NCBI GenBank assembly: GCA_024291935.2
Contig: JAGTYA010000026.1
Coordinates: 9,156,001 to 9,220,000 of the forward strand
Reading direction: 5' to 3'
Source of the DNA: Okapia johnstoni
Lineage: Eukaryota > Chordata > Mammalia > Artiodactyla > Giraffidae
DNA length: 64,000 nucleotides
In this document: positions 54,340 to 64,000 of the stretch, one piece after another
Layout: each line of letters opens with the position of its first letter
Position numbering within the stretch: position 1 is the first letter of the stretch
Translations under genes and position numbers: made by a program
Notes under the pieces: generated by a model
The model's database searches: none
What the model saw: only the letters and a program-made list of their open reading frames with translations
What the model was told of the DNA's origin: nothing

Positions 54340-55540
54340 TTTCATATTCTCACTCAGCAATGCACACATTCTCACACACAAACACTCATCCTACAGAAGG
54401 ATGACCAGGTCAGGACTAGAACTTACCCAAGGTCACCCAGCAAGAAAAGAACAGAGATGGGGCTTGAAGCAGAGGCAACGCAAGGACTTGCTTGGGGAGT
54501 CTTCCCCCCAGCCCCTGCGAGCCCCAGTGACCAACTCCCCCACTCCCATGGATGTTTTCACAGAATATACTTTGCAAATACAGCTTCCACCACACACACA
54601 CCCCTTTCAACCAGAGGGCTAACCCTAAGTCCCTCTTCTGTAGAAATTCTGGAGCTGCTGGCACCCAGACTTTCAGCCTAGGGGAATTCCCCACAGGGAA
54701 ATCACCCACAGTCACTGGAAGCCACATTCTTTCTCAGCCATCATCTTGCTGACCCACCAGTATCCTTGAAGAGGCTTTGCCTTATTGAAGATTGCCCCGA
54801 GTAAGGAGTTAAGAAGACCTGCCCAAGGTCATACATTCAGGGACCAGAGCAGGCCTCCAGGAACCTTCTCTGGAGCAAATTACAGTCCAAGAGGGGCTTG
54901 GGGGAGGACTCCCACTTCTGACTGTGGAGGAAAGATAAAGTCACAGATGGCTCTCTTCCTGGGCCACATCCCAAGGGCTCAGAAGGTCCAGCCGTTGGCA
55001 AGAATCAGGGTCCAGTTCTCCAGAACCTCTGCTCTTCTCTTTCCCCCAGCTGTCCCTGAAGGGAGGCCCTCACAGCTCATAGGTGGGGCACAGAGGGTTG
55101 GCTAAATGGAAAGAACATGGCCTTGAAGCCTGCAGGTCCAAGGCTGAGAGAAGCTAAGTGAGCCTTCAGCCCCTGCAGCCTCCACTCCGGGACTTGGTCC
55201 ATTTTATAGGTGAGGATGTTCTTAGCTATTTCTCTCCTGTGCTTTCAAGCCATCTTGGAATCTTGATTTCAGGATCCTGTAAAATCTCCCCAGATGTCAG
55301 GCTGGTCCCACTCCTCCACTGGACAAATGAGCAGTCTGGGGACCAGAGATGGGCTGTGCCAGGGTCTGGAGAGGAAGGGGCAGGGGACAGAGGCTGAGCA
55401 GTGGATCAGAATGAGGAGTTGGAAATAATAACAGAGACTGTTGACTGACTGTCATTTCAGTGCCAAGCACTTTGGATACTGTTATTCTTATTGGACACAA
55501 CTGAAGCAACTGACCGCTGCACAGCACATTCTTATCAGCA
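54340..55540. other. CHRM1 5' intron, no gene seen
   Basis: Several MIR-like phrases (AACTTACCCAAGGTCACCCAG at 54420, GCCCAAGGTCATACATTCAG at 54821) but no exon. Confidence 0.4.
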
Positions 55541-55542
55541 GG

Positions 55543-55745
55543 CTTCCCGGGTGGCACAGTGGTAGAGAATCTGCCTGCCATTGCAGGACATGCAAGAGAC
55601 GCGGGTTCGATCCCTAGGCCAGGAAGTTCCCCCAGAGGAAGAAATGGCAACCCACTCCAGTATTCTTGCCTGGAAAATTCCATGGACAGAGGAGCCTGGC
55701 TACAGTCCATGGGGTCGCAAAGAGTCAGACACGACTAAGCATGCA
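55543..55745 (+). repeat. Bov-tA SINE
   Basis: Sense GGCTTCCCGGGTGGCACAG, GGGTTCGATCCCTAGGCC to AGAGTCAGACACGACTAAGC. Near consensus. Confidence 0.92.
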
Positions 55746-56182
55746 TGTGTCCCCAACAGCTGAGGGAGGCAGGGCTACAGGGAAGGAAAGGTTAAGTCAT
55801 TGCTGATGGTCACACAGCTAGGAAAGGACAGCTTGGAGATTCAAACCCAGGGCTGTGTTCGGCAATGCAGGAATTAGGGTGAGGCGAGTGAGGTACCCGC
55901 CTTGGAGCAAAATTTAAGGAGTGGGTACAAAAATACCTCACTAGTCAAGATAAACAATATTGTAATGTAATATTTTTGAAAATCAAACAGCAAATTACAG
56001 CCCACAGGCGGCCTGTTTTTGTAAATCAAGTTTGGTCAGAACCAGGGCCAGGATTAGGGCGAGATATGGGCGACGAGGTGTTTGTGCAGATGCAAGGTTG
56101 GATCCTGTCTCGGCTTAAAATTGTGTGCATGATGGATGTTTTGCACTGATTTCTATACTTTAAATGTCGCGTTAAAATGTTA

Positions 56183-56258
56183 CTTTTTTTTTTTTTTTTT
56201 TTTTAGTTGGGGGCTAATTACTTTACAATATTGTAGTAGTTTTTGCCATACATAAAAT
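56183..56258 (-). repeat. L1 3'-end fragment
   Basis: T20-class tract then GGGGCTAATTACTTTACAATATTG and TTTTTGCCATACAT: antisense L1 tail, flanked by ATAAAATGTTACTTTCTT / TTAAAATGTTACTTTTTT text, so a target-site duplication is visible. Confidence 0.8.
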
Positions 56259-56904
56259 GTTACTTTCTTGATGACTGAGTTTTGGGCATCTACTTAAATT
56301 CTGCACGCAAAGCAAGTGCTTCACTTACCCCACCTAGTCCTAGCCCTGCTGCGGTGTGAGGACCAAGTACAATGGCAGAGCGCTTGGTCACACTGTGCCC
56401 AGGCAGACAGGAGACCCCTGCAGTTGCGGAGGGTGCAGGCCTGTAAGCTGAGGCCTGTAAGCTCCTCTTCTGTTCAGTCTTCACAGGTCTTGTCCAGGGA
56501 GCCGCTGGAGGCTACAGAACTGCCCCCAAGGCACCCAGACTTGGGATATGGATGCCAGCAACCAGTCTAGGAGCCAGGAAACCTTAGACTACACAGTACC
56601 TTTTTCTTTTTTCTCTGGGTCTCAGTTGCTCCATTTCTGCAATGGGCACAAACAGCACTGAGTCTAGACGATCAAAGGAATCACAATTGTTCAGGGCCAC
56701 CTGTCAAGGGCAGTTTCCACCAGTGACCTCACAGGGAAAAGCCCAAGTACCTACAGTCTGATCCCAACCTCCCACCTGACTTCTGTTAAGGGACGAGGTT
56801 GCAACAGAGCTCAGTAAGCAAGATAATCATATTTTAGTGTAATATTTTTAGCTCAAATTGGCAAACTATAGCTCCTAAGCCAACCACCCAGGGGTTTTTG
56901 GTAT

Positions 56905-57065
56905 TTATTTTTATTTACTTATTTAGCTACTCTAAATAAGTGTAGTGTGGTATATTTAGCTACAGCGTCTTAGCTGTGGCAGGTGGAATCTAGTTCCCTG
57001 ACCAGGGATCAAACCCAAGACCCCTGTGTTGGGAGCGTGGAGCTTAGCCACTGGACCACCTGACC
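56905..57065 (-). repeat. CHR-2-type SINE, shortened
   Basis: Antisense TTAGCTACAGCGTCTTAGC, CCCTGACCAGGGATCAAACC, CACTGGACCACCTG. Confidence 0.8.
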
Positions 57066-57099
57066 ATCAGTTTTATAAATAAAGTTTCGTTGGAACATA

Positions 57100-57330
57100 C
57101 TGCTTGGGCTCCAATCCTGGTTCCTACCTTAGCTGTGTGATCTAGTACAAATTCTTGTGTTTTTCTCAGCCTCAGTTTCTTCATCTATAAAATGGAAAGA
57201 AAAACAATCCCTAGGTCATAGATTCCCTGTTAAGGTTAAGTGAAAAAGGATACAAAGGTACTCTGAGTAGTGACTGGCCCTCAGGGATGCTAACTAATAG
57301 CAGTGACCATTGTTATTGTTAGTTGCTGTT
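57100..57330 (+). repeat. MIR SINE
   Basis: CTTAGCTGTGTGATCTAGTAC, CCTCAGTTTCTTCATCTATAAAATGG. Confidence 0.85.
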
Positions 57331-57344
57331 ATCATAGAATTTGG

Positions 57345-57465
57345 GGGAAAGGCCACGCCATGTGGCATGCAGGATCTTAGTTCCCCAACCAGGGATCAGG
57401 TTTGAACCTATACCCCTTGCAGAGGAAGTGCAGAGCCCCAACCAATGAACCACCAGTGAATTCCC
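57345..57465 (-). repeat. CHR-2-type SINE, shortened
   Basis: Antisense CATGTGGCATGCAGGATCTTAG to CAATGAACCACCAGTGAATTCC. Confidence 0.8.
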
Positions 57466-57559
57466 CATAGTATTAGAAATTTTCATCGAAGAAGCAGACA
57501 CTTCTGGGCAGGAGGGAGTCCTTGTTGCTACCGTTGCTGTGTTCATGGGAACCATGGAC

Positions 57560-57765
57560 CAGGGCTGTTCTAAGCACTTGACATCTATTGACTCTTTAAG
57601 CCAGGCAATAATTCCTCAAGCATTAGCTAGGGACAGGCATTATTATCATTTGTCAGCTAAGGAAACCCAGGCACAGAGCAGTGGCATCACTACAGGATAC
57701 CACACACCCAGTACATGGTATGGCCTGGATTCAAATGCAGACAGTCTGACTCCAGAATGCAGGTT
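57560..57765 (+). repeat. MIR SINE
   Basis: TGTTCTAAGCACTTGACATC, AGCTAAGGAAACCCAGGCAC and TGGCCTGGATTCAAATGCAG. Confidence 0.75.
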
Positions 57766-58436
57766 CTTCAGCCAGGACTTCCCCTTGTGCCCCAGACCCA
57801 GGAGCATTGACAGCCGCAGCCTTTCTTGCTCTTTCTGTCACACTCTGAACTCCTCATCCTGAGAGTTGCTGTCACACGGACACCCCTAACCACGCAGCAC
57901 CAAGCATCCCTCATCAGTGACCTCTCACAGACCCTAGTCTCCTCGTCACAGACCAGGTCCCCAGGAACACCAGGGCTTGCTAGGTCCCTGCCCAGCGTCT
58001 CTCCCTTGGAATTTTTCCAACGATAGCGGCCCTTAAGGTAGGCGGAGACTCAGTCTCTTCAACAAACAGAAAGATGCCTGAAGCCCTGAACAAGAACATC
58101 CAGCAGCAAGGTGGTGGCTGAGCGGCTGGGCCTCTGCCCGGCCAGTATTGCTAAGAGTCATGGCTTTTCTCTCTGCCCACCCCCAGTGCCCGGGCTGGAC
58201 TCCAGCTTCAGGCAAAGTCTGGGGGATCTTCCTGTTCCCCTTGCTGCCCTCCACTCAGCTGAGGCCTCACATACCACATCTGTCACCCAACTCCCGCTTA
58301 TCTGGGAGCTGAGGCCCTCGCCCATGCAGCTTGGTTTTACTCCAGATTTTCCATCATCAGGCAAGCGTCTGGGCCTGGCTCAACCTCCCCTGATGCCTTC
58401 GTAAGAGTGTTTGATCCAGCCCCAAACTGCGCGTGC

Positions 58437-58446
58437 GCGCATGCGC
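58437..58446. promoter_or_regulatory. NRF1 palindrome
   Basis: GCGCATGCGC is a perfect NRF1 core within TGCGCGTGCGCGCATGCGCC. It lies about 0.97 kb upstream of the CHRM1 start codon and outside any CpG island. Confidence 0.45.
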
Positions 58447-58684
58447 CACCCCTTTGCTTGTATCTCTTGCCCTCTCTCTTCTCTGGTGACCCCCGCCCCC
58501 GCCTTCCCATCACTCCCTATTACACGGAAGAATCCCACTGGATCTTCATGTGCTCAGAGAGTAAGCGAGGGAAGTGGGTTCTGATCACACACCGCCTGTG
58601 TCACCATGGCCCGGCCATGGAGCCGGCTGGAGCCACGGTTGCCTTGGTGAAATGGGAGTCATAAGAGACCTTCCTCCTACAAAT

Positions 58685-58850
58685 GCTCGACATATATATA
58701 TATATTGACTGTGCTGGGTCTTCACTGCAGCTGCACAGGCTTCTCTAGGTGTGGTGCGTGGGCTTAGTGTCCCCCTCCCCCTAGAGATCGAACCCATGTC
58801 CCCTGCATTGGCAGGTGGATTCTTAACCACTGGACCACCAGGGAAGTCTG
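58685..58850 (-). repeat. CHR-2-type SINE with AT tract
   Basis: ATATATATATATAT (58689-58705) then antisense TTGACTGTGCTGGGTCTTCAC to CCACTGGACCACCAGGGAAGTC. Confidence 0.88.
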
Positions 58851-59333
58851 GAATGTTCAACAATTAAATTAGGCAATTCAATTAAGCGCTTAGCCATGTG
58901 TCTGGCATGTAGTAACTACTCAGAAAATGAAAGCTTTAATAAAATTGACTGAAATGCTTTGAAAATGTGGCAGTCCCATGTACAAAGCCAGTCTCCCCAC
59001 TCCTGCCGCATGAGTTAAGCAAGACAAGCGTTAGCAGCAATTTCCCAATGAGAAAATTGAGGCTCGGAGTCTGAACGGTGAAGCTGGAATGGGGACTCAG
59101 ATCTCTGGATGCCAAAGCCATTCCCTCCCCCTCAGGCTGCTGGTAAATCCATTTGTGGCTGGGAAAGTGCATTCTAAGTGACCAGGCGTGGGCCTGGCAC
59201 GGGCACCAGTGAGGATGGTGTGACGCTGTCTGGCTGCCACTCTGAGGGCAGAGGCTGTGCTCCCAACACCTTCCATTCCAGGCTCTGGGAGTCGTCCTGC
59301 AGCCCAACCCAAGCGCATGTCCTCTCTTTTCAG

Positions 59334-59409
59334 GTGATGACCAGCCCCTGAGGAAGCCCCATCCTGTGATTAGAGGAAGGGGCTGCCTCCCCGACTCCAC
59401 CCAGCCACC
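59334..59409 (+). other. CHRM1: CHRM1 5' UTR of coding exon, with short uORF
   Basis: The acceptor CTCTCTTTTCAG| at 59333 fits the known layout of a non-coding exon joined to a single coding exon. A four-codon uORF (ATG 59337-59339, TGA 59349-59351) precedes the main start by 58 bp. Confidence 0.7.
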
Positions 59410-60792
59410 ATGAATACCTCAGCGCCACCTGCCATCAGTCCCAACATCACAGTCCTGGCACCGGGAAAGGGTCCCTGGCAAGTGGCCTTCATCGGGATCA
59501 CCACGGGCCTCCTGTCACTGGCCACGGTGACAGGCAACCTGCTGGTGCTCATCTCCTTCAAGGTCAACACGGAGCTCAAGACGGTCAACAACTACTTCCT
59601 GCTGAGCCTGGCCTGTGCTGACCTCATCATCGGTACCTTCTCCATGAACCTCTACACCACATATCTGCTCATGGGCCACTGGGCTCTGGGCACGCTGGCC
59701 TGCGACCTCTGGTTGGCCCTGGACTACGTGGCCAGCAACGCCTCGGTCATGAACCTGCTGCTCATCAGCTTTGACCGCTACTTCTCGGTGACTCGGCCCC
59801 TGAGCTACCGTGCCAAGCGCACACCCCGCCGGGCAGCCCTGATGATCGGCCTGGCCTGGCTGGTTTCGTTTGTGCTCTGGGCCCCGGCCATCCTCTTCTG
59901 GCAGTACCTGGTAGGGGAGCGGACGGTGCTGGCCGGGCAGTGCTACATCCAGTTCCTCTCCCAGCCCATCATCACCTTTGGCACGGCCATGGCCGCCTTC
60001 TACCTCCCCGTCACAGTCATGTGCACCCTCTACTGGCGCATCTACCGGGAGACAGAGAACCGGGCCCGGGAGCTGGCGGCCCTGCAGGGCTCGGAGACGC
60101 CGGGGAAGGGGGGCGGCAGCAGCAGCAGCTCAGAGCGGTCCCAGCCGGGGGCGGACGGCTCCCCAGAGACCCCTCCAGGGCGCTGCTGCCGCTGCTGCCG
60201 GACCCCCCGGCTGCTCCAGGCCTACAGCTGGAAGGAGGAAGAAGAGGAGGACGAAGGCTCCATGGAGTCCCTCACCTCCTCGGAGGGTGAGGAGCCTGGC
60301 TCCGAGGTGGTGATCAAGATGCCCATGGTGGACCCTGAGGCGCAGGCCCCCACCAAGCAGCCGCCCCGGAGCTCCCCGAATACGGTCAAGAGGCCGACCC
60401 GGAAGGGGCGCGAGCGAGCGGGCAAGAGCCAGAAGCCCCGTGGGAAGGAGCAGCTGGCCAAGCGGAAGACCTTCTCACTGGTCAAGGAGAAGAAGGCGGC
60501 TCGGACCCTGAGCGCCATCCTGCTGGCCTTCATCCTCACCTGGACGCCGTACAACATCATGGTGCTGGTGTCCACCTTCTGCAAGGACTGCGTCCCCGAG
60601 ACCCTGTGGGAGCTGGGCTACTGGCTGTGCTATGTCAACAGCACCATCAACCCCATGTGCTACGCGCTCTGCAACAAAGCCTTCCGGGACACCTTCCGCC
60701 TGCTGCTGCTCTGCCGCTGGGACAAGCGTCGCTGGCGCAAGATCCCCAAGCGCCCTGGCTCTGTGCACCGCACCCCCTCCCGCCAATGCTGA
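59410..60792 (+). CDS. CHRM1: CHRM1, muscarinic acetylcholine receptor M1
   Basis: A 460-residue class A GPCR that binds acetylcholine and signals through Gq/11 to phospholipase C, mainly in cortex, hippocampus and exocrine glands. The start [20 protein letters not shown] carries N-glycosylation sites N2 and N12. TM1 has GNLLVLI and TM2 [11 protein letters not shown]3 has the acetylcholine-binding Asp105 ([11 protein letters not shown]) and is followed by DRY ([10 protein letters not shown]). The disulphide partners are Cys98 and Cys178. The third intracellular loop (about 210-366) is Ser/Glu/Lys-rich. TM6 has W378-T-P-Y381-N382, and TM7 has Y404, Y408 and NPMCY. The end is RTPSRQC. The length equals human M1, with few substitutions. 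Kozak context CCACCATGA is good. The single coding exon is intact. Confidence 0.99.
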   Translation: MNTSAPPAISPNITVLAPGKGPWQVAFIGITTGLLSLATVTGNLLVLISFKVNTELKTVNNYFLLSLACADLIIGTFSMNLYTTYLLMGHWALGTLACDLWLALDYVASNASVMNLLLISFDRYFSVTRPLSYRAKRTPRRAALMIGLAWLVSFVLWAPAILFWQYLVGERTVLAGQCYIQFLSQPIITFGTAMAAFYLPVTVMCTLYWRIYRETENRARELAALQGSETPGKGGGSSSSSERSQPGADGSPETPPGRCCRCCRTPRLLQAYSWKEEEEEDEGSMESLTSSEGEEPGSEVVIKMPMVDPEAQAPTKQPPRSSPNTVKRPTRKGRERAGKSQKPRGKEQLAKRKTFSLVKEKKAARTLSAILLAFILTWTPYNIMVLVSTFCKDCVPETLWELGYWLCYVNSTINPMCYALCNKAFRDTFRLLLLCRWDKRRWRKIPKRPGSVHRTPSRQC

Positions 60793-61780
60793 TGGCCCTC
60801 CTGCCTGCATCCCTCCACCCCGGTGGGCCCCAGTAGAAAGCGGGCAGGGGCGGTGACCTCAGACCCAGGGCCATACTTGGGGGTCCCCCAGGCTTCCGGG
60901 GCCCCTATGTCACCTTCCTGCACAACCCAGGGAGACCCCGCCAACTTTCCAAACTGGGGAACCCGGGGCACTGGTTCTTGTGTTCCCTGCTGGGTGGGAA
61001 TGGGCTCTTCACCAGGAAGAAAGCCTGGGAGGGGGTATCCGGGCTTTGGATTCCTTGTTTGTGTTCAGGCAGGAAATCCATGCAGAGCCAGTAGAGCAGG
61101 CCAGGAGAAAGGAGGTTTAATCAAGCGGTCCTCCTTGGCCCCAGGGGCTGGCCTGGATTGAGTGGGAGATGGCACCGCCTGCCAGCAGGGAACTGACACC
61201 AACTACTGAGAGAAAAGCTTGGCTCAAGGGAGTATCCCTGCCTCCCAGGGGTCCCCTCCCTCCCCAGGCACAGCCCACTCCGCTGGGCCCTCGAACACTC
61301 TCCAGGATGTCCTTGTGTGGGTCACCCCCAAGGCAAATGTCCAAGCATCAGCGGGACAATGACACCAGAGGGGACCGGTGTAGCCAGTCACACTTCAAGC
61401 CCCGAGGCAGCAGAAGGATGCAGCACCAGGCATCCCAACTGTCCCACTAAGTCATTGCCCTGGGAGTGAGGGGCAGGGGTGCCTGCTGTCCAGCCCCTGC
61501 CCTAGAGAAGCCCTCAGACCCTCCCTCCCTGGCTCATAGACACCACCTGGGTAGATCTGCTCCCTCGGATCTAGCCAGGCCTCCCGCATGCTGCCTGCCT
61601 CCACCCCCCACCCCCCACTGGCCTGGCCCAGCACAGGTTCCCTCCTGTGAGCTCGCCCATCCGACCCATGCATGGCCTCCCAGCCACCCTCACCTCCAGG
61701 CCCAGCCTGGCCCCAAATGTTCTTTCCTCCCAATCTCAGCAAGCACTGAGTCTGTGAATAAAGCCACATAACCAGCGGCC
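60793..61780 (+). other. CHRM1: CHRM1 3' UTR
   Basis: About 1 kb of unique sequence after the TGA, without repeats, ending just past the AATAAA at 61757. Open frames here (for example 61169-61450) have no coding support. Confidence 0.75.
61757..61762 (+). terminator. CHRM1: CHRM1 poly(A) signal AATAAA
   Basis: Canonical hexamer 965 bp after the stop, in CTGTGAATAAAGCCACATAACC. Distance agrees with the known 3' UTR size of mammalian CHRM1. Confidence 0.8.
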
Positions 61781-61841
61781 ACTAAGGGGCCTTCTTCCCT
61801 GGGTTAGTTAGCTCTTTTTGTTCCCTCACCCCCACCCCCAC

Positions 61842-61955
61842 CAGCCGCACCGTGCAGCTTGCAGGATCTTAGTTCCCAGACTAGGGATCGAACCTGTGTC
61901 CCCTGCAGTGGAAGCCTGGAGTCCGAACCACTGGACTGCCAAGGAATTCCCTTAA
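61842..61955 (-). repeat. CHR-2-type tRNA-Glu SINE, shortened
   Basis: Antisense GCTTGCAGGATCTTAGTTCCC, CTAGGGATCGAACCTGTGTCC, CACTGGACTGCCAAGGAATTCC. Confidence 0.85.
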
Positions 61956-63180
61956 GACCTGGTCGTAAGCCAGGGCAGGATGGGGCAGGGAGGGTCCAAG
62001 TACCGTGAGAAGTGGGTCACTGCCCTGAGGGTGGTCTCAGGAGAAGCAGCACCGAGTGGCTGGATCTACTGAAACCTGTGAACCCAGCACCCAGCGTCCA
62101 GCTCAGGTGAGTAAGGCTGTAGTGGGCAGAGCTGGCTACCGGATGTAGGAGGACCATGAAATAAATTGCCCCTGCCCACAGCCTAGTATATTCTTCAGCA
62201 GCTTTGCTATAAGAGGAACTCATCACCCCCCACCCCAGGGAGAAAAGAAATGCTCCAAAACCCCATTTACAGATGGGAAGACTGGGGCCCAGAGACCCAC
62301 AAAGACCTTTCAGGGTTACCCCCAAAGCAACACCCCGGCTTCCAGGCAGTTCACAGCCTCCCAAAGCATTCCACAAAGATGCCCCTCAGACACTTCATTG
62401 GTGAGGGGGCCCCCAAAGCCTAAACCCTAGCGAGGTTAATCCCACAGCACAGAGCAGTGGCTCTCTGGTTGTCACTGGGTGTCCTCAAGACCACCCTTAG
62501 GTTCAGTCATTCACTAGGACACAGAACTCAGCAAAGCTGTTATCTTCGTGGTTATAATTATTACAGTGAAAGGATGCAAAGTCAGCAAAGCATAAAAGTG
62601 CACAGGCAGAGTCCAGGAGAGACCAGCTGCCAGCTTCCACTGGCTTCTCTCAGTGGAGTCACAGAGACAGCACTTAATTTTCCCAGCAACAATGAGTCGC
62701 CACCCCACAAACACAGTTTCTAGCTGCATGAAGCACTGCCAACCAGGAAGTTCGGCCAAGGCTTGGTGTCTGGTGTTTCGTGGAGGCTACTGACCACCCA
62801 CATGGCTGACCTTAGTTACTTAGTCTCCAGCCCCTTCAGAGGCTATCCCAAGAGGCTCCTGGCTCCCAGATAAGCAAAAATACTCTTATCAAACAGGATA
62901 TTCCAAGGGTTTAGGGGCTATCTCCCAGGAGCCAGGCAAGGGCCAAACCTTTCTTTGGAGTGTGCGAGGTCTGGACTGCCCAGACACTGGGTTGAAAGTT
63001 GAGTTAACCCTTCAGTGCACAGTGGTCCTGACCAGTAGCATCAGTGTCACCCAGGAACTTGTATACATATAAGCTCTTGGGGTCACCCCAGATTTACTAA
63101 GTCAGAAACTCTAGGGGTAGAGCCCAGCCCTGCCCAGGTGATTGTGACACAGGTTAAAGTCTGAGAAATTCTGACCTAGA
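61956..63180. other. Intergenic downstream of CHRM1, no gene seen
   Basis: Unique-looking sequence. The stretch 62440-63060 may hold an older repeat, but I could not classify it. Confidence 0.4.
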
Positions 63181-63183
63181 GGA

Positions 63184-63612
63184 ATAAGTCATGTACTGAT
63201 GTGAAAGTTGGACCATAAAGGAAGCTGAATGCCAAAGAATTGATGCTTTCAAACTATGGTGCTGGAGATGACTCTTGAGAGTCCCTTGGACAGCAAAGAA
63301 ATCAAACCAGTCAATCCTAAAGGAAATCAAACCTGAATACTCATTGGAAGGACTCATGCTGATGTTGAAGCTCCAATACTCTGGCCACCTGATGCAAAGA
63401 GCTACCTCTTTGGAAAAGATCCTGATGCTGGAAAAGATTGAGGGCAGGAGGAGAAGGGGGTGACAGAGAATGAGATGGTTGGATGGCATCACTGACTCAA
63501 TGGACATGAATTTGAGCAAACTCCCAGAGATGGTGAAGGACAGGGAAGCCTGGCGAGCTGCAGTCCATGGGGTCACAAAGAGTCGGACATGATTTAGTGA
63601 CTGAACAACAAG
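63184..63612 (+). repeat. BovB 3' end
   Basis: Sense AGTCATGTACTGATGTGAAAG, ACCATAAAGGAAGCTGAATGC to GAGTCGGACATGATTTAGTG and AACAACAAG. A short (AG)n follows at 63645-63660. Confidence 0.9.
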
Positions 63613-63660
63613 ACACATGAGGTCCTAGGTGGGGTGAATCCCTTACAGAGAGAGAGAGAG

Positions 63661-64000
63661 TGAAGATTCACCCCATACACAGCTGTCAGGACTCCAAGAA
63701 CCCTTTGAAAAGGAAGCTTCCAATACCATGGGCAGGGAGATCCACTCAAGAGATGACAGGACAGGCTGGTCAGAGGCTAGCAGGCACACAGCACTGTAGA
63801 GAATGACCATAGGATGCAAAAGTCCCTCCTCCTCTCCCACAGCACAGCTTCCTGGGTTTTCAGACCCAAGAAGGGCCCTCCCTGACCACCACTTAGGCTT
63901 GAGCACCCTTTAGGTTAAATGCCCTGCCATGTGTCAAAGGCGGTGGTCCTGGGAGGTGGGAGAGGTACTGAAGAAGCCAAGCAGTGTTGGGAGAGCAGGG
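63661..64000. other. Intergenic end of window, no gene seen
   Basis: An 87-residue open frame on the - strand (63643-63906) has no recognisable motif. Confidence 0.35.

Noticed and set aside
59940..60313. Alternate-frame proteins inside CHRM1 loop 3
   Set aside because: Produced by GC-rich repetitive codons (Ser, Glu, Gly); no conservation argument.
60222..60810. Open frames antisense to CHRM1
   Set aside because: Shadows of the highly biased GC3 codon use of CHRM1.

Overview
The window is nuclear DNA from a ruminant, almost certainly a bovid. It is full of BovB (RTE) LINE fragments, Bov-tA SINEs that share the BovB tail, CHR-2-type tRNA-Glu SINEs and L1 3' ends. The genes are spliced and carry GT-AG introns. 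All genes lie on the + strand. Gene order matches, in reverse-complement view, the SLC22A6-CHRM1 interval of human 11q12.3. The exact species cannot be read from the sequence.

Region 1 (1-4.9 kb) holds the 3' half of SLC22A6 (OAT1, renal organic anion/dicarboxylate exchanger). The partial exon 4 and exons 5-10 are intact and give 335 in-frame residues, a TGA stop and an ATTAAA poly(A) signal. Region 2 (4.9-12.0 kb) is intergenic and filled by SINEs and antisense L1. Region 3 (12.0-36.1 kb) is a second SLC22A6-related gene. Exons 1, 2, 3, 7, 8, 9 and 10 are present at canonical family lengths, with good splice sites and open frames. Exons 4-6 are absent. Joining exon 3 to exon 7 shifts the frame into an early stop, while joining exon 2 to exon 7 keeps it. 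The residues matching the conserved Lys and Arg of the anion path are also lost. I read it as a decaying or neofunctionalised tandem paralogue. Its 10.5 kb exon 8-9 intron is packed with L1, BovB and SINEs.

Region 4 (36.1-45.2 kb) is repeat-rich spacer ending in a long BovB copy with recognisable reverse transcriptase. It also holds a repeat-free GC-rich block near 42 kb. Region 5 (45.4-48.7 kb) is a CpG-rich block flanked by two same-orientation CTCF-like motifs, and is the best candidate for the CHRM1 promoter and non-coding first exon(s). Region 6 (48.7-61.8 kb) is the CHRM1 transcription unit: a 5' intron with microsatellites and a possible extra 5' exon, then the single coding exon for the 460-residue M1 muscarinic receptor and a 3' UTR with AATAAA. 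Region 7 (61.8-64 kb) is intergenic with a SINE and a BovB tail.

The two gene families do not form a pathway; they are neighbours. I found no prokaryotic-type system, CRISPR array or viral gene. The strongest points are the exon-deleted SLC22A6 paralogue, the stop codon that blocks the long OAT1 C-terminal isoform, and the CTCF-flanked CpG block upstream of CHRM1. Comparisons with human OAT1, OAT3 and M1 rest on remembered family knowledge, not on searches.
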